This document shows, in pieces, positions 1-12,121 of a stretch of DNA of 64,000 nt (positions within the stretch are counted from its first letter, which is position 1; each line of letters opens with the position of its first letter). The stretch spans positions 1 through 64,000 of the forward strand of contig NZ_JBEAAM010000014.1 in the NCBI RefSeq assembly GCF_040066175.1. Reading direction: 5' to 3'. A model generated the notes under the pieces. The model made no database searches. It was given only the letters and a program-made list of their open reading frames with translations, and was not told the DNA's origin. Source of the stretch: Solimonas sp040066175 (GTDB lineage: Bacteria; Pseudomonadota; Gammaproteobacteria; Nevskiales; Nevskiaceae). The position numbers and the translations under genes were made by a program.

Positions 1-120
1 AATCGGTCCATGCCGTAAACAACAGCATAGTCCCATTTTACACTACATCGCAACATCTGCATGCAGGGCGTCCAACAACACGATATTCCTCATACCCTTC
101 TTTTTTTGCGCACCTCGCTT

Positions 121-4434
<4,314 letters not shown>

Positions 4435-4745
4435 CGGACCATCCGTGACGTTCCGGTTCTCGATCAGGGGGAGGTGTTGCTGCAACGGCATCGGGCGGGA
4501 GATCGGCGGTCCGCGGGCGGGCACTGTGCCACGCCCGTCGTCGCCGTGCCCAGGCCGGATACACCGGGCAGTATCGGATTCGACAAGCCCGGGCGTTTCT
4601 CGTAGTTTATGCTCCGCAGTCGTTTCAAGCAGCGCGCACCGTGCGTGGGTTCGCCCGGTTCATCCCGGCCGGATTTTGCCGATGCCTTCCTTGATCTCTG
4701 CACCCCGCAGGCGGGATTGCCTGTATTCACGCAAGGAATGTATTC
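4435..4745. other. intergenic region between divergent lhr and cspA
   Basis: About 310 bases without a convincing gene. It must hold the divergent promoters of lhr (leftward) and the cold-shock gene (rightward). A possible rightward -10 element TATGCT is at 4608-4613, without a good -35. That would leave a leader of about 130 bases on the cold-shock mRNA, a length usual for cspA-type genes. AAGGAA at 4733-4738 is a good ribosome binding site for the ATG at 4746. No cold-shock box could be confirmed by eye. Confidence 0.4.
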
Positions 4746-4958
4746 ATGAGCAACGTTTCCACCGGCACGGTGAAGTGGTTCAACGAGACCAAGGGCTTCG
4801 GCTTCATCACGCCTTCCGACGGCGGCGAAGATCTCTTCGCGCACTTCAAGGAAATCCAGGGCACCGGCTTCAAGACCCTCAAGGAGGGCCAGAAGGTCGA
4901 GTACAAGCCGCAGCGCGGCCCCAAGGGCATGCAGGCGACGCAGATCCGCGCGCTCTGA
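4746..4958 (+). CDS. CspA-family cold-shock protein
   Basis: A 70-residue single cold-shock domain that binds single-stranded RNA or DNA; family members act as RNA chaperones or transcription antiterminators in the cytoplasm. The RNP1 motif is KGFGFI (residues 16-21) and RNP2 is DLFAHF (residues 28-33, with Phe in place of the usual Val). The start VSTGTVKWFNETKGFGF is typical of the family, and the length matches CspA (about 70 residues). The ATG at 4746 has AAGGAA seven bases upstream. The gene is monocistronic and ends at a strong hairpin (4973-5003). Which Csp paralogue this is, and whether cold induces it, cannot be told from sequence. Confidence 0.96.
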   Translation: MSNVSTGTVKWFNETKGFGFITPSDGGEDLFAHFKEIQGTGFKTLKEGQKVEYKPQRGPKGMQATQIRAL

Positions 4959-4972
4959 CCAGTTCTTTCATG

Positions 4973-5003
4973 AAAAAACCGCGGCCAGCGCCGCGGTTTT
5001 TTT
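4973..5003. terminator. bidirectional intrinsic terminator between cspA and P450 genes
   Basis: Six A, a perfect 7-bp stem CCGCGGC/GCCGCGG with a 4-base loop, then seven T. The flanking A and T runs make it work on both strands, which suits the convergent cold-shock and cytochrome P450 genes. Confidence 0.92.
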
Positions 5004-5021
5004 GTGCGCGTCGCCCGGTCG

Positions 5022-6404
5022 TCAGTGACGGCGTCCCTTGACCCGGACCTTGAAGTCCATGGCCGGGCCGGGTGTCGGTGCGGTCTTGGTCTTGAGTTCG
5101 TAGTTGGGCGGATCGAGTTCGAGGTCGAGCTTGTAGAACAGCCGTGCCATCGTCAGCGCGATCTGGATCTCGGCGAGGCTCTTGCCCAGGCAGGTGTGCG
5201 GACCGCGGCCGAACGGCGAGTAGGCGCCCGGCTGCATGTGCTCGGCGCGCGGCTTGGCGTAGCGATCGATGTCGAACCTGCGCGCGTCGGGGAAATACTC
5301 GTCCATGAAGTGCGGCACGCTGGTGGCGATATAGACCATCTCGCCGGCGTGGATCTGGTGGCCTTCGAAGACGAAGTCCTTGGTGGCCGTGCGCATCTGC
5401 GCGACCGCGATCGGGTACAGGCGCATGGTTTCGAGGATCGCGCCCTGCAGCGAGGGAATGCGCTTGAGCAGGTCCTCTTCCTCGATCGCGCCGTGGGCGA
5501 ACAGTTCGTCCACTTCCTTGAGCACGCGCGCCCTGACGTCGGGGTGCTTGAGCACCGTGTAGGTGATCGCCGCCGTGGTGTTGGCGACGGTGTCGAGACC
5601 GGCGACGTAGGGGCCGGTCAGCGACACGATCAGGTCGGAGGCCGGCATGACGTGCGGCGTCTCCATGTGCGCGGCGAAGATGTCGTCGATCAGGTTCTTC
5701 TGGTCTTCCGGCACCTTGCCGTAGCGGGCCCGCGCCTGCTCGATCATCTTCTGGCCCAGCTCGAACACGCGCAGCTTGGCTTTCTGGTAGCGCGGATTCT
5801 TCAGCAGGAACTTCGGCCGCTGGCGCGTCACCAGCACGTTGAGGATGTACAGGATCATCGTGCGGATGTCCTTGACGTACTCCAGCGGCGCCGCGCCGGT
5901 CAGGATCGTGCCGAGCTGGTCGGTGACCATGTACTGCATCGCCTCGACGACCGGCACCTTGCGGCCGAGCTTCCAGTCGCGGTCGAGCACCCGGTCGGTG
6001 ATCTCGATCAGCTCGTTGTAACGGCCCTTGATCGACTCCTTGGAGTAGCCGCGACGCATGATGTCGCGCAGTTCCTTGTGGCTCTCGCCGTCTTCGCCGG
6101 TGAGGATGCGCGTGGCCTTGTACTCGCCGACCAGGCCTTCCCAGAACTCCTTGGAACGCAGGCACTCCTTGCCTTCGCGCGTGCCGAGGAAGTTGGCGGC
6201 TTCGATGCCGGCGATGACCACGTACTTGTTGCCGAGGATCTCGAGGCGGAACACCGGGCCATACTTGCGATAGCACTCGACGAAGTACGCGGCCGGGTCC
6301 TTGGCCATGCCGACCAGGTTGCCGATGAACGGCAGACCGGGGACCCGCGGCGTCTCCTTGGTCGCGGACTTGTGGGGGGCCACGGTCTCGGTTGCGGCGG
6401 TCAC
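5022..6404 (-). CDS. cytochrome P450
   Basis: A 460-residue soluble cytochrome P450 monooxygenase. The haem-binding loop FGRGPHTCLGKS places the thiolate ligand at Cys405. The K-helix ExxR motif is ETMR, and the I-helix oxygen-activation motif is AGLDT. The N terminus begins the fold with RVPGLPFIGNLVG and has no membrane anchor. Its redox partners and substrate are not evident. No ferredoxin gene is adjacent, although a reductase-ferredoxin fusion is encoded at 32.1 kb. The start is a GTG at 6402-6404 with GGAGA just upstream. A near-perfect 23-bp palindrome lies 17 bases before the start and probably binds a repressor, so expression may be induced by substrate. The nearby lipid genes suggest a hydrophobic substrate, which is inference. 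Confidence 0.95.
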   Translation of the reverse strand: MTAATETVAPHKSATKETPRVPGLPFIGNLVGMAKDPAAYFVECYRKYGPVFRLEILGNKYVVIAGIEAANFLGTREGKECLRSKEFWEGLVGEYKATRILTGEDGESHKELRDIMRRGYSKESIKGRYNELIEITDRVLDRDWKLGRKVPVVEAMQYMVTDQLGTILTGAAPLEYVKDIRTMILYILNVLVTRQRPKFLLKNPRYQKAKLRVFELGQKMIEQARARYGKVPEDQKNLIDDIFAAHMETPHVMPASDLIVSLTGPYVAGLDTVANTTAAITYTVLKHPDVRARVLKEVDELFAHGAIEEEDLLKRIPSLQGAILETMRLYPIAVAQMRTATKDFVFEGHQIHAGEMVYIATSVPHFMDEYFPDARRFDIDRYAKPRAEHMQPGAYSPFGRGPHTCLGKSLAEIQIALTMARLFYKLDLELDPPNYELKTKTAPTPGPAMDFKVRVKGRRH

Positions 6405-6420
6405 AGGCGGTCTCCGGCTC

Positions 6421-6443
6421 GGCTTCCCGAATTTCGAGAAGCC
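6421..6443. promoter_or_regulatory. 23-bp palindrome, candidate operator of the P450 gene
   Basis: The arms GGCTTCCCGAA and TTCGAGAAGCC flank one central T and match as an inverted repeat with one mismatch. It sits 17-39 bases upstream of the P450 start codon, where a dimeric repressor of TetR type would block transcription. No regulator gene is adjacent. Confidence 0.5.
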
Positions 6444-6594
6444 ATTTCGATAATTGCTGGGGCTGCGTTTTAGCAGACCGGTCGCGCCCGCGGACTCCCC
6501 CGAGTGGATGAGGCCGCGCCGGCGGCGGCCGTGCGTCCGCCGAACTATGGGACACTGCGATGCTCCAATGCGTACCTACGGACATGGGCGGAAC

Positions 6595-7380
6595 ATGAAC
6601 AAGAGGACCTGGGCGGGCCTGATCATCGGCCTGGTGCTGTTGACGGCCGGTGCGGTTTATTTCTGGTCCCGGCCGCCGGTGCCGCCGCTGCCGTCGGCGC
6701 CGGTGCCCGCACTGCCCACGCCGGAGCCGGCGCCCGTCGCCACGGCGCCGGCACGGTCCGATGCGGCCGTTGCCGAAGCGGACGCGCCGGCGGAGCTGCC
6801 CACGCTGGAGGCCAGCGACGCGTCCGTGCGCGGCGCGCTGATCGAGGTGTTCGGTGCGCCGCCGGTCGAGGCCTATCTGGTTCCCGATCGCATCGTGCGG
6901 CGGCTGGTGGCCACCATCGACAGCCTGGACGCCGATCCGGTGCGTCCCAAGTCGCGTCCGCTGCCGCCGGTCGAAGGGCGGGTGCTCGTCGAGAAGGTCG
7001 GCGACACGCTGCTGCTGAGCCCGCGCAACGCCGAACGCTACGAAGCCTATGTCTCCGCGCTGGATGCGGCCGATGCGCGGGCCATCGCCCGCTTCTACCG
7101 CCGCTATGCGCCGCTGTTCCAGCGCGCCTACGAGGAACTCGGCTATCCGGGGCGGCGTTTCGACGACCGCCTGCTGGCGATCATCGATCACCTGCTGGAT
7201 GCGCCGGAACCGCCGGAACCGGTCGAGCTGCTGCGGCCGAAGGTGCTCTACCAGTTCGCCGACCCCAAGCTCGAAAGCCTCTCCTGGGGGCAGAAGACGC
7301 TGGTGCGCATCGGCGCATCCAACGCGGCGGTCGTCAAGGCGAAGCTGCGCGAGCTGCGCGCGGCGCTGCTCGCTGGCTGA
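6595..7380 (+). CDS. DUF3014 family membrane-anchored protein
   Basis: A 261-residue protein with one N-terminal membrane helix (about residues 6-25, after MNKRTW), a Pro/Ala-rich linker to about residue 65, and a DUF3014 domain to the end. I recognise the domain from conserved segments: IVRRLVATIDSLD, LSPRNAERYEAY, FYRRYAPLFQRAYEELGYP and the terminal KVLYQFADPKLE...QKTLVRIG block. The function is unknown in the family. The predicted topology puts the domain in the periplasm. I chose the ATG at 6595 because it starts right before the membrane helix and has GGCGGA upstream. It faces the CorA-like gene convergently, with only 10 bases between stop codons. Confidence 0.85.
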   Translation: MNKRTWAGLIIGLVLLTAGAVYFWSRPPVPPLPSAPVPALPTPEPAPVATAPARSDAAVAEADAPAELPTLEASDASVRGALIEVFGAPPVEAYLVPDRIVRRLVATIDSLDADPVRPKSRPLPPVEGRVLVEKVGDTLLLSPRNAERYEAYVSALDAADARAIARFYRRYAPLFQRAYEELGYPGRRFDDRLLAIIDHLLDAPEPPEPVELLRPKVLYQFADPKLESLSWGQKTLVRIGASNAAVVKAKLRELRAALLAG

Positions 7381-7390
7381 CGGGTCGGTC

Positions 7391-9043
7391 TCAGGCCTGG
7401 CGCCGCCGTTCCGACCAGATCGCCAGAAAGGCGCGCAACTTGGCGCGCGCCGGCAGTCGCTCGTCCGACAGCGCGTCGAGAAAGTCCGACAGGCGCTTGG
7501 ACTTGACGATCGTGTAGAGGGTCAGCGTCATCGTCGGCACGAACACGATGGCGAAATACAGCAGCCGGCGCAGCGCCGTTTCTTCCGTGTGGTCGAACAG
7601 GTTCATGCCGAGGAAGCCGGTGGCGACCGTGCCGATCAGGCCGAAGATCGTCACCACGGTCAGGCGCAGCACGGTGTTGGCCTGGCGGCGCAGCGAATCG
7701 CTGTCCAGATAACGGTTCATCTCCTCGATCTCGTCGCGCAGTTCCGCGTACAGGCGCTCGGTGCCGAGGTGCTCGCAGCACTGTCGATACAGCCCCTTGG
7801 CGAGCACCTGGTCGGAGACTTCGTGGAACCAGTAACGGTGCGTGAAGCGCAGGAAGATTTCCTTGAGCGCGCGGATGTCGCGCTTGAAACGGCGCACCGT
7901 CTCCGCGTCCTGGATATCGAGACGGTTGAGCGCCTGCAGCAGGCGGTCGGACAGCATGAACAGGGCCGCCTTGTGCAGGTGGGCGATCAGGAACACGAGG
8001 AAGTACTGGTGGCGAAACTGCTCCAGCAGCGAAGGTCCGCCGGCGATGAACGAGCTGTCCGTCGCGCCGGTGACCATCACGAAAGCCTCGCCACTGCACA
8101 GCACGCGCGTGCCGGCGCGGCCGGTGGACTGCGGGCTCCAGTAGCGGTCGAGGCAGTGACGGAACTCGAATTCGTAGAGTTCGCGTTCGCCGAACGGCAG
8201 CTGGTCGGAAGGGCCGGGCGGCGTGACGAAGGCCAGGCGCACGAAATCGGCGCGCGTCAGTGTGCGCGGATCGTCGAGGCTCAGGAAGGCGCACAGCGGC
8301 ATGCGGTGGTATTCGACCAGCCGGTAGCGGATCGCGCCCTTGCGGTCGGAGTGGTGCAGCACCAGCGGGTCGAGCAGGAACTCCCAGTGCGAGGCGATGC
8401 ACGGCGAGCGGAAGCGGCAGACGTAGGACAGGTATTTCCCGCGGTTGCCGAAGTCCGACGCGGCCAGCACCCGTCCTTCGGCATCGAGGCATTCGACCCG
8501 CCGCGGGCAATGTCCGCCGAGCCCGTCGGGCGTCCAGTAGGTCGGGTATGAGCGGCCCAGGCTGTAGAGGACTTCGTGGGCACGGGCGTAGCCGAGATCG
8601 TCGGCGCTGACCTCGACGACCAGCAGCACGATGTCCAGGTCGTAGAAGAAGTAGAGATCGATGTGCGCGACCTTGAGCGTCAGAAGCGCGCCGTCCCCGG
8701 CGGCGGTCACGCGCAGCGCCGCGACATCGCTGCGCCGAAACAGGCGGATCGGCGATTCTCCCGGCGTGGTCGCGCGGCCCTTGCCTTCGCCGTAGAGCAT
8801 GCGCTGCACGTAGGGCAGAAAGGTCACGAATTCGCTGTAGTGCCGCTCCTGGAAGGCGTCGGGATCATCGGTGAACTCGTCGGCCACCGCATGCCAGGGG
8901 TTGTCCGGCGCGGGTTGCTCCAGCAGTTCCCAGTGGTTCTGGATCTGCGCGTCCTCGCGCAGCGGCATCAGCTGCAGCGGCCAGACGAGGATCTGCCGCA
9001 GGTGTCTGACCACGCGTGCATCGGGCTCGGCTGCTTCCGGCAT
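7391..9043 (-). CDS. CorA-like membrane protein with a large N-terminal domain
   Basis: A 550-residue protein whose last 100 residues hold two membrane helices. The first ends in a GMN motif (residues 479-481, in GFLGMNLF), and the second is LLYFAIVFVPTMTLTLYTI. Two C-terminal helices with GMN at the pore mouth are the hallmark of the CorA/Mrs2/ZntB metal-ion channel superfamily. The long soluble N-terminal part is helix-rich towards the membrane, as in CorA, but is longer than E. coli CorA (about 316 residues in total). CorA usually has YGMNF followed by an acidic MPEL loop; here the loop is DHTEETAL, also acidic. The start at 9043 (MPEAAEPD) is preferred over upstream ATGs in low-quality sequence. 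Divalent cation transport is inferred. Confidence 0.72.
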   Translation of the reverse strand: MPEAAEPDARVVRHLRQILVWPLQLMPLREDAQIQNHWELLEQPAPDNPWHAVADEFTDDPDAFQERHYSEFVTFLPYVQRMLYGEGKGRATTPGESPIRLFRRSDVAALRVTAAGDGALLTLKVAHIDLYFFYDLDIVLLVVEVSADDLGYARAHEVLYSLGRSYPTYWTPDGLGGHCPRRVECLDAEGRVLAASDFGNRGKYLSYVCRFRSPCIASHWEFLLDPLVLHHSDRKGAIRYRLVEYHRMPLCAFLSLDDPRTLTRADFVRLAFVTPPGPSDQLPFGERELYEFEFRHCLDRYWSPQSTGRAGTRVLCSGEAFVMVTGATDSSFIAGGPSLLEQFRHQYFLVFLIAHLHKAALFMLSDRLLQALNRLDIQDAETVRRFKRDIRALKEIFLRFTHRYWFHEVSDQVLAKGLYRQCCEHLGTERLYAELRDEIEEMNRYLDSDSLRRQANTVLRLTVVTIFGLIGTVATGFLGMNLFDHTEETALRRLLYFAIVFVPTMTLTLYTIVKSKRLSDFLDALSDERLPARAKLRAFLAIWSERRRQA

Positions 9044-9101
9044 GGCCCCCTCCATGTGCGTCGATGGCAGCATGGAATGCCGGCGCCAGGCTGACAAGCG
9101 T

Positions 9102-9632
9102 TCACGTTCCGGGCAGCTTGCGGCCCAGCATCTCGATCAGCCGGCGCTTGGTCGGGATCACCCAGTTCTGCTTGAGCTGCGGCGACAGCAGACCGGCGTC
9201 CTCCAGCTCGTCGCACAGATGCATCTGGTGGGCGAGGTCGAACAGATCGAGCTGGGCCGTGAACAGGCCGTCGTCGCCGACGGTGATGAAGGACACACCC
9301 GGGGTCTGGAAGTAGCCGCCGTCGGGCCGGCGTCCAGGGCCGCGGTTCCACCAGTGCGTGATGATGCGGTTGCCGTGCGTGGCGTAGCGCTCGATCGGGA
9401 AGCTCCAGCCCTCCCAGCCGACCCGCATGTCGCGGCCGTAGTGTGTCGCGCGGATCTCGTCGCGCGTGGACGCGCGCACGAGCATCGTGCCGGCGTATTC
9501 GCAGACGTACTCGCAGCGCTCGGCGTAGAACGCGTCAGCGATCCATTCCCACTCGTTGCGTCGCGCCGCCTCGACGAAGGCGTCCTGCATCGCGCGGGCG
9601 CGGGCCTCGACCTGCTCAGGGTTCAGCGGCAT
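9102..9632 (-). CDS. NTF2-like (SnoaL-like) protein
   Basis: A 176-residue soluble protein with the look of an NTF2-like alpha+beta cone: helical start (EQVEARARAMQDAFVEAARRN), then WEWIADAFYAERCEYVCEY and strand-rich sequence with many Trp and Tyr. Such domains bind or turn over small hydrophobic molecules, or serve only as a scaffold; no catalytic residues can be assigned here. It starts four bases after the stop of the WS/DGAT gene, so the two are very probably co-transcribed and may share a lipid-related role. The ATG at 9632 begins the recognisable sequence; the longer reading frame upstream overlaps the neighbour and is not credible. Confidence 0.7.
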   Translation of the reverse strand: MPLNPEQVEARARAMQDAFVEAARRNEWEWIADAFYAERCEYVCEYAGTMLVRASTRDEIRATHYGRDMRVGWEGWSFPIERYATHGNRIITHWWNRGPGRRPDGGYFQTPGVSFITVGDDGLFTAQLDLFDLAHQMHLCDELEDAGLLSPQLKQNWVIPTKRRLIEMLGRKLPGT

Positions 9633-9636
9633 GGGT

Positions 9637-11013
9637 TCAGGCTCCCGCTTGTTCGAGTTCTTCGAGCGCGTCGCGGCTGTACACGGCAAGCCGCTGCAGG
9701 TGCGGCACGGTGTCGCGGCAGCCGATGAAGCCGAAGTTGAGCGTGTCGATGTAGCTGACCACGGTGATGTTGAGACCATAGCCGTGGAACGGGATGGACA
9801 GCGGGTAATAGGCGTCCATGCGGCAGCCGCGGAAATACAGCGGCTTGTTCGGGCCCGGCACGTTGGAGACGACCAGGTTGAAGGCCGGCCGCACGCGTCC
9901 GACCGCGCCGGGAATCTGCGACAGCAGCATCGGCGCCATCAGCAGCGAGCTGTACTGCATGATGCCGGCCGCGGTCATGCCCTGCAGCTGTTCCTTGGCT
10001 TCGCGCGTCGAGGCGACGATCGCGCGGAAACGTTCGACCGGATCGGCGATGTCGGTGCCCAGCGACGCGAGGATCGCACCGACGGCGTTGCCGCCGCCCG
10101 GATCGTCCTTGGGACGAATGTTGACCGGCAGCATCGCCGTCAGCGGCTGCGCCGGCAGCGCGCCCAGCTCGGCGAGCAGGCGCCGCAGCGCGCCGCCGCA
10201 CAGCGCCAGCACCAGGTCGTTGAGCGTGCCGCCATGGCGATGCGCGACCTTCTTCAGGCGTTCGACGCCGAACTGCTGCGTGGCGAAGCGCCGGTTGCGG
10301 CTGATCTTGCTGTTGAGGATCGAGCGGGGTGCCTGCATCGGCGCGACCAGAGCGCCGCGCCTGCGGCTGAGCGTGTGCGACAGCGCGCGGGTGATGTTGC
10401 GCGTCGTGCCGGCCTGCTGGCGGACCAGGCCGAGCAGGTGTTCGAGGGTCGGCGCGCCGCCGGCCGGCTTCGCTTCGCGCGCCGGCGGCTTGAGCGCGAA
10501 GAACATCGGCTTATCACGGTCGCCGGCATCGTCCGACAGGCTGCGTGACAGCAGGCGGATGCCGGTGTAGCCGTCCACCAGCGCGTGATGCACCTTGAAG
10601 TACATCGCGAAGCGTCCGCCTTCGAGCCCTTCGATGAAGTGCACCTCCCACGGCGGGCGGTGGAAGTCGATGCTGTGGCTGTGCAGGCGCGACACGAGGA
10701 TGCCCAGCTCGCGTTCGTCGCCGGGACTGGGCAGCGCCGAGCGGCGGATGTGGTACTCGACGTCGAAATGCTCGTCCTCGACCCAGGATTGCAGCGGGTG
10801 GGCGAGCAGGCCCGGATGGCGCAGCTTCAGGTTCCACGGTGGATAGGCCTTGGCTTCCGCGCGGATCTCGTCCATCAGGCGGCGGAACAGGTCGGGCGGC
10901 GCGTCCGCCGGCGGCGTGAACGGCATCAGCGCGCCGACGTGCATCATCGACTCGCGCGTCTCCGCCGCGAGGAAGGTCCAGTCGAGCGGATTCAGGCGTT
11001 TGATGACGGCCAT
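9637..11013 (-). CDS. wax ester synthase / diacylglycerol acyltransferase (WS/DGAT)
   Basis: A 458-residue bifunctional acyltransferase that esterifies fatty alcohols or diacylglycerol with acyl-CoA to make wax esters or triacylglycerol storage lipid. The catalytic HHxxxDG motif is HHALVDG (His142, His143, Asp147, Gly148). The N terminus (LNPLDWTFLAAETRESMMHVG) and the later VSNVPGPNKPLYFRG block are diagnostic, and the length fits the family (450-500). The membrane association is peripheral. It leads a two-gene unit with the NTF2-like gene. With the P450 and the acyl-CoA dehydrogenase it points to active lipid metabolism and neutral-lipid storage. Confidence 0.95.
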   Translation of the reverse strand: MAVIKRLNPLDWTFLAAETRESMMHVGALMPFTPPADAPPDLFRRLMDEIRAEAKAYPPWNLKLRHPGLLAHPLQSWVEDEHFDVEYHIRRSALPSPGDERELGILVSRLHSHSIDFHRPPWEVHFIEGLEGGRFAMYFKVHHALVDGYTGIRLLSRSLSDDAGDRDKPMFFALKPPAREAKPAGGAPTLEHLLGLVRQQAGTTRNITRALSHTLSRRRGALVAPMQAPRSILNSKISRNRRFATQQFGVERLKKVAHRHGGTLNDLVLALCGGALRRLLAELGALPAQPLTAMLPVNIRPKDDPGGGNAVGAILASLGTDIADPVERFRAIVASTREAKEQLQGMTAAGIMQYSSLLMAPMLLSQIPGAVGRVRPAFNLVVSNVPGPNKPLYFRGCRMDAYYPLSIPFHGYGLNITVVSYIDTLNFGFIGCRDTVPHLQRLAVYSRDALEELEQAGA

Positions 11014-11052
11014 GGCTTGGTCTCCCCGGGGCGGCGGATGCTGCCGGGTCGA

Positions 11053-11655
11053 TCATAGTGCAGTGCCGCGGGGCGCGACGGTCGGCGCAGCGGGTTGCGG
11101 ATCGCGCACGAAGCCGAGGCGGCCCGGCGCGTCCGCCGCATCCAGGCGCAACACCGGCAGCGCGCGCGCACCGCACTGGAGCCGCAGGTCGGTGAGCGCA
11201 CCCGACGGCAGCATCAGCGCCGCGGCGAGTTCGTCCTCGCCGGCTGCGCGGTCGCCGAGGCGCAGGCGCTGCAGCACCCAGTCGAGGTCCTCGCCGTCGA
11301 TCAGGCCCGGGCCATGCTCGGTGTCCAGCAGCACCGCGCCTTCCTCGTCGAGATACGCGGCGCGCAGGTTTTCGACCGCCCGGCCGGTGTGGGTCACCAG
11401 ATGGCCGCGTCCGTCGTCACGCAACACCCACGGCGCATACTCGAGTTGCACGTAGGCGCGCTGCGGTCCGTTCTGGAAGTACCAGCACCCTAGCGCGTCG
11501 GCCGCGTAGTTGCGGTTGATCGCGTCGATGATCTGCGTCCGCGTGATCGGCTCGCCGCGGAGGCGCCAGCGGCCACGGCGGTCGAGGCCGAGCCAGCCGT
11601 ACACGGCCGGCACGTTCGGCCATTTCGCCAGCGCGCGGACGACCCAGTCTTCCAT
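11053..11655 (-). CDS. conserved uncharacterised protein
   Basis: A 200-residue soluble protein. Its N-terminal block (KWPNVPAVYGWLGLDRRGRW, then INRNYAADALGCWYFQNGPQ and YAPWVLR) reads as a well-conserved proteobacterial family of unknown function that I cannot name with certainty. There are no signal peptide, membrane helices or catalytic motif. The ATG at 11655 (MEDWVV) is chosen because the family-like sequence begins there. It is divergent from the small gene at 11760, and the two share a 104-base spacer that holds a palindrome. Confidence 0.7.
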   Translation of the reverse strand: MEDWVVRALAKWPNVPAVYGWLGLDRRGRWRLRGEPITRTQIIDAINRNYAADALGCWYFQNGPQRAYVQLEYAPWVLRDDGRGHLVTHTGRAVENLRAAYLDEEGAVLLDTEHGPGLIDGEDLDWVLQRLRLGDRAAGEDELAAALMLPSGALTDLRLQCGARALPVLRLDAADAPGRLGFVRDPQPAAPTVAPRGTAL

Positions 11656-11705
11656 GCGGTAAGAATTTCCTAGTGCCCGGACCCGCGCGGATGCTGGCGG
11701 GTTCT

Positions 11706-11717
11706 GCGAAATTTCGC
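11706..11717. promoter_or_regulatory. 12-bp palindrome between divergent genes
   Basis: GCGAAATTTCGC is a perfect inverted repeat near the middle of the 104-base spacer between the genes starting at 11655 (leftward) and 11760 (rightward). Its position suits a shared operator. No cognate regulator can be named. Confidence 0.35.
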
Positions 11718-11759
11718 TACAAACGCAGACACAAGACAGCATTCGGGGGGCAGGTCGAG

Positions 11760-12041
11760 ATGTCCGACCGCACGACACTCAAGATCCCATCGCGTCCGGC
11801 CAGCCACTGGCCGGCGGGTATGCGGCTGCGCTTCCGTCCGGACGCCCAGCTGGCCGAGGGCCGGGAAGTATTGCGCGGTCGCCCGGTGCTGGTGCTCTCG
11901 GGCCTGCGCCTGATCGGTCCGACCGCGTCCGGCTACTCCTGGCGGCAGCAGGTGCTGGTGCTGACCACCGGCCAGATCGGCTGGGCACGCCCGGATCAGC
12001 TCGACTTGCCGATCGACGAGGCGCCGGCGGAACCATTCTGA
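11760..12041 (+). CDS. small uncharacterised protein
   Basis: A 93-residue protein of unknown function. The sequence alternates short strands and turns (AGMRLRFRPDAQL, VLVLSGLRLIG, WRQQVLVLTTGQIGWARPDQL), which could be a small SH3-like barrel; this is a guess from pattern only. The codon pattern is that of a real gene. The ATG at 11760 follows GGTCGAGA. It is divergent from the gene ending at 11053 and lies 80 bases before the acyl-CoA dehydrogenase, in the same direction. Confidence 0.6.
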   Translation: MSDRTTLKIPSRPASHWPAGMRLRFRPDAQLAEGREVLRGRPVLVLSGLRLIGPTASGYSWRQQVLVLTTGQIGWARPDQLDLPIDEAPAEPF

Positions 12042-12121
12042 GGCCGCTGCACGCGCGCCGCGGCGTCGGGCATGCGTTACCCTAGGGTGGCCTCACGACC
12101 ACCCGTTCCGAGGAGTGACTC

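Noticed and set aside
1..120. Gene or terminator at the left edge
   Set aside because: The 120 bases after the lhr stop show no credible frame and only a T-rich patch without a hairpin.
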